From Bacteroides finegoldii DSM 17565 (lineage in GTDB: Bacteria; Bacteroidota; Bacteroidia; Bacteroidales; Bacteroidaceae), in assembly GCF_000156195.1 (NCBI RefSeq), contig NZ_GG688321.1, forward strand, positions 164,274 through 228,273: a stretch of 64,000 nt of DNA. The letters run 5' to 3'. Below the pieces are notes generated by a model that worked only from the letters and a program-made list of their open reading frames with translations, did no database searches and was not told the DNA's origin. Position numbers and translations under genes: made by a program. This document shows positions 62,540 to 64,000 of the stretch, piece by piece (within the stretch, counting starts at the first letter, position 1; each line of letters opens with the position of its first letter).

Positions 62540-64000
62540 ATGGATTGGTTACAAAGTTTATTGTGGGACCCTAGTTCTGTGGCACATATCGTGCTCCTCT
62601 ACGCATTTGTAGTGGCAGCCGGTGTGTATCTCGGTAAGATAAAGATATTCGGAGTATCTTTAGGTGTCACGTTTGTTTTGTTTGCCGGCATCCTAATGGG
62701 ACATTTCGGCTTCACGGCCGATACACACATCCTACATTTCATCCGTGAATTCGGATTGATTTTGTTCGTATTCTGTATCGGTCTTCAGGTGGGGCCGTCT
62801 TTCTTCTCTTCTTTCAAGAAAGGGGGAATGACACTAAACCTGTTGGCTGTAGGCATCGTAGTGTTAAATATTGCTGTTGCGCTGGGGCTTTATTACCTGT
62901 GGAACGGCCGGGTGGAATTGCCGATGATGGTTGGTATACTCTATGGAGCTGTGACAAACACTCCGGGACTTGGTGCCGCCAATGAAGCATTGAACCAGTT
63001 GAACTATACCGGTCCGCAGATCGCGTTGGGTTATGCGTGTGCATATCCGCTCGGTGTGGTAGGTATTATCGGTTCTATCATTGCTATCCGCTACATCTTC
63101 CGCGTTAATATGGCTAAGGAAGAAGAGAATCTGAAGATTCAAAGCGGGGACGCACACCACAAGCCACACATGATGAGCCTTGAGGTACGCAACGAATCAA
63201 TCAGCGGAAAGACACTGATCGAGATTAAAGAGTTCTTGGGACGCAACTTCGTTTGTTCGCGTATCCGCCATGAAGGGCACGTCAGTATTCCCGACCACGA
63301 GACCATATTCAATATGGGCGATCAGTTGTTTATCGTCTGCTCGGAAGAGGATGCTCCGGCTATCACCGTATTTATAGGAAAAGAGGTGGAACTCGATTGG
63401 GAGAAACAAGACCTGCCGATGGTTTCACGCCGTATCTTGGTCACCAAACCGGAAATTAACGGAAAAACGCTCGGTTCTATGCACTTTCGCAGTATGTATG
63501 GGGTAAATGTAACCCGTATCAACCGTTCCGGTATGGACCTGTTTGCCGATCCGAATCTGGTACTTCAAGTAGGTGACCGTGTGATGGTAGTAGGCCAGCA
63601 AGATGCAGTAGAACGTGTAGCAGGTGTGTTGGGTAATCAGTTGAAACGTCTGGACACTCCGAATATCGTAACTATCTTCGTCGGTATCTTCTTAGGTATT
63701 CTTCTAGGCAGCCTTCCGATTGCATTCCCGGGTATGCCGACTCCTTTGAAACTAGGTTTGGCAGGTGGTCCGCTGGTAGTAGCGATCCTTATCGGACGCT
63801 TCGGTCACAAACTCCATCTGGTAACTTACACAACAATGAGCGCTAACCTAATGCTTCGCGAAATAGGTATCGTGCTTTTCCTTGCCAGTGTCGGTATTGA
63901 TGCAGGTGCCAATTTTGTGCAAACGGTAGTCGAAGGTGACGGATTGTTATACGTAGGTTGCGGTTTCCTTATCACCGTCATTCCATTGCTTATTATCGGC
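62540..64000 (+). CDS. AspT/YidE/YbjL-type transporter, 5' part
   Basis: The frame opens at ATG 62540 ([20 protein letters not shown]) and is still open at the window end, giving about 487 residues. It starts with five or six membrane helices (about 14-190) including [20 protein letters not shown] and [20 protein letters not shown]. Two RCK_C/TrkA-C regulatory domains follow (about 210-280 and 295-370: [38 protein letters not shown]). Then a second membrane block begins ([21 protein letters not shown]). This is the duplication-domain layout of aspartate:alanine antiporters and YidE. The substrate is unknown. Confidence 0.9.
   Translation, partial: MDWLQSLLWDPSSVAHIVLLYAFVVAAGVYLGKIKIFGVSLGVTFVLFAGILMGHFGFTADTHILHFIREFGLILFVFCIGLQVGPSFFSSFKKGGMTLNLLAVGIVVLNIAVALGLYYLWNGRVELPMMVGILYGAVTNTPGLGAANEALNQLNYTGPQIALGYACAYPLGVVGIIGSIIAIRYIFRVNMAKEEENLKIQSGDAHHKPHMMSLEVRNESISGKTLIEIKEFLGRNFVCSRIRHEGHVSIPDHETIFNMGDQLFIVCSEEDAPAITVFIGKEVELDWEKQDLPMVSRRILVTKPEINGKTLGSMHFRSMYGVNVTRINRSGMDLFADPNLVLQVGDRVMVVGQQDAVERVAGVLGNQLKRLDTPNIVTIFVGIFLGILLGSLPIAFPGMPTPLKLGLAGGPLVVAILIGRFGHKLHLVTYTTMSANLMLREIGIVLFLASVGIDAGANFVQTVVEGDGLLYVGCGFLITVIPLLIIG

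Overview
The window comes from a gut Bacteroides, close to the B. thetaiotaomicron/B. ovatus group. The evidence is a SusC/SusD outer-membrane capture system with an ECF sigma/FecR pair, many promoters with the Bacteroidetes -7 box TAnnTTTG, lipoprotein signals, a methylmalonyl-CoA mutase pair for propionate formation, and typical gene neighbourhoods. Most of the window is chromosomal housekeeping DNA. There is no integrase, transposase, CRISPR array or rRNA operon. One tRNA gene (Ser, GGA) is present.

Layout, left to right. 1-4.3 kb: 3' end of a TolC-type efflux channel, an rRNA cytosine methyltransferase, and a coupled trio (membrane protein, ECF sigma factor, small membrane protein). 4.4-9.6 kb: phospholipase D/cardiolipin synthase, thyA-folA, an Lrp/AsnC regulator, a secreted M64 peptidase and a GNAT acetyltransferase. 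9.7-15.6 kb: a TonB energising system (two ExbD, a four-helix membrane protein, ExbB, and TonB further on), the tRNA, TatD, an unknown protein and a polyprenyl synthase. 15.8-18.5 kb: cmk, ispH, pfkA. 18.6-21.5 kb: a short-chain dehydrogenase, an Old-Yellow-Enzyme-like flavoprotein and a clear homologue of vertebrate steroid 5-alpha-reductase, which look like a steroid/bile-acid reducing operon. 21.9-26.8 kb: aconitase, isocitrate dehydrogenase and citrate synthase, the oxidative half-branch of the TCA cycle to 2-oxoglutarate. 26.9-28.8 kb: an SF1 helicase. 29.1-35.3 kb: the branched-chain amino-acid operon ilvD-ilvB-ilvN-(acyl-ACP thioesterase)-ilvC. It is preceded by a 25-codon leader peptide rich in Ile/Val/Leu codons, with mutually exclusive antiterminator and terminator hairpins. 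35.6-46.3 kb: an FKBP isomerase with a cysteine tail, a CyuA/UPF0597 enzyme, a PCMD lipoprotein, a beta-barrel protein, aroC, an M20 dipeptidase, topB and a DUF1703 ATPase. 46.5-58.0 kb: an HU-like protein, then a polysaccharide-utilisation locus (ECF sigma, FecR anti-sigma, SusC, SusD and three surface lipoproteins with GH18-like or DUF1735/LamG domains). 58.2-62.2 kb: methylmalonyl-CoA mutase large and small subunits. 62.5 kb to the end: start of an AspT/YidE-type transporter, cut by the window edge.

The strongest unexpected observations are three. The first is the ribosome-mediated attenuator of the ilv operon. The second is the three-gene steroid reductase cluster. The third is a candidate antisense small RNA (promoter plus strong intrinsic terminator on the + strand) lying across the promoter and leader of susC, an arrangement like DonS-type repressors of N-glycan loci. 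The PUL has the gene order of N-glycan capture modules, but its GH18-like proteins have degenerate catalytic motifs, so it may bind glycans rather than cut them.
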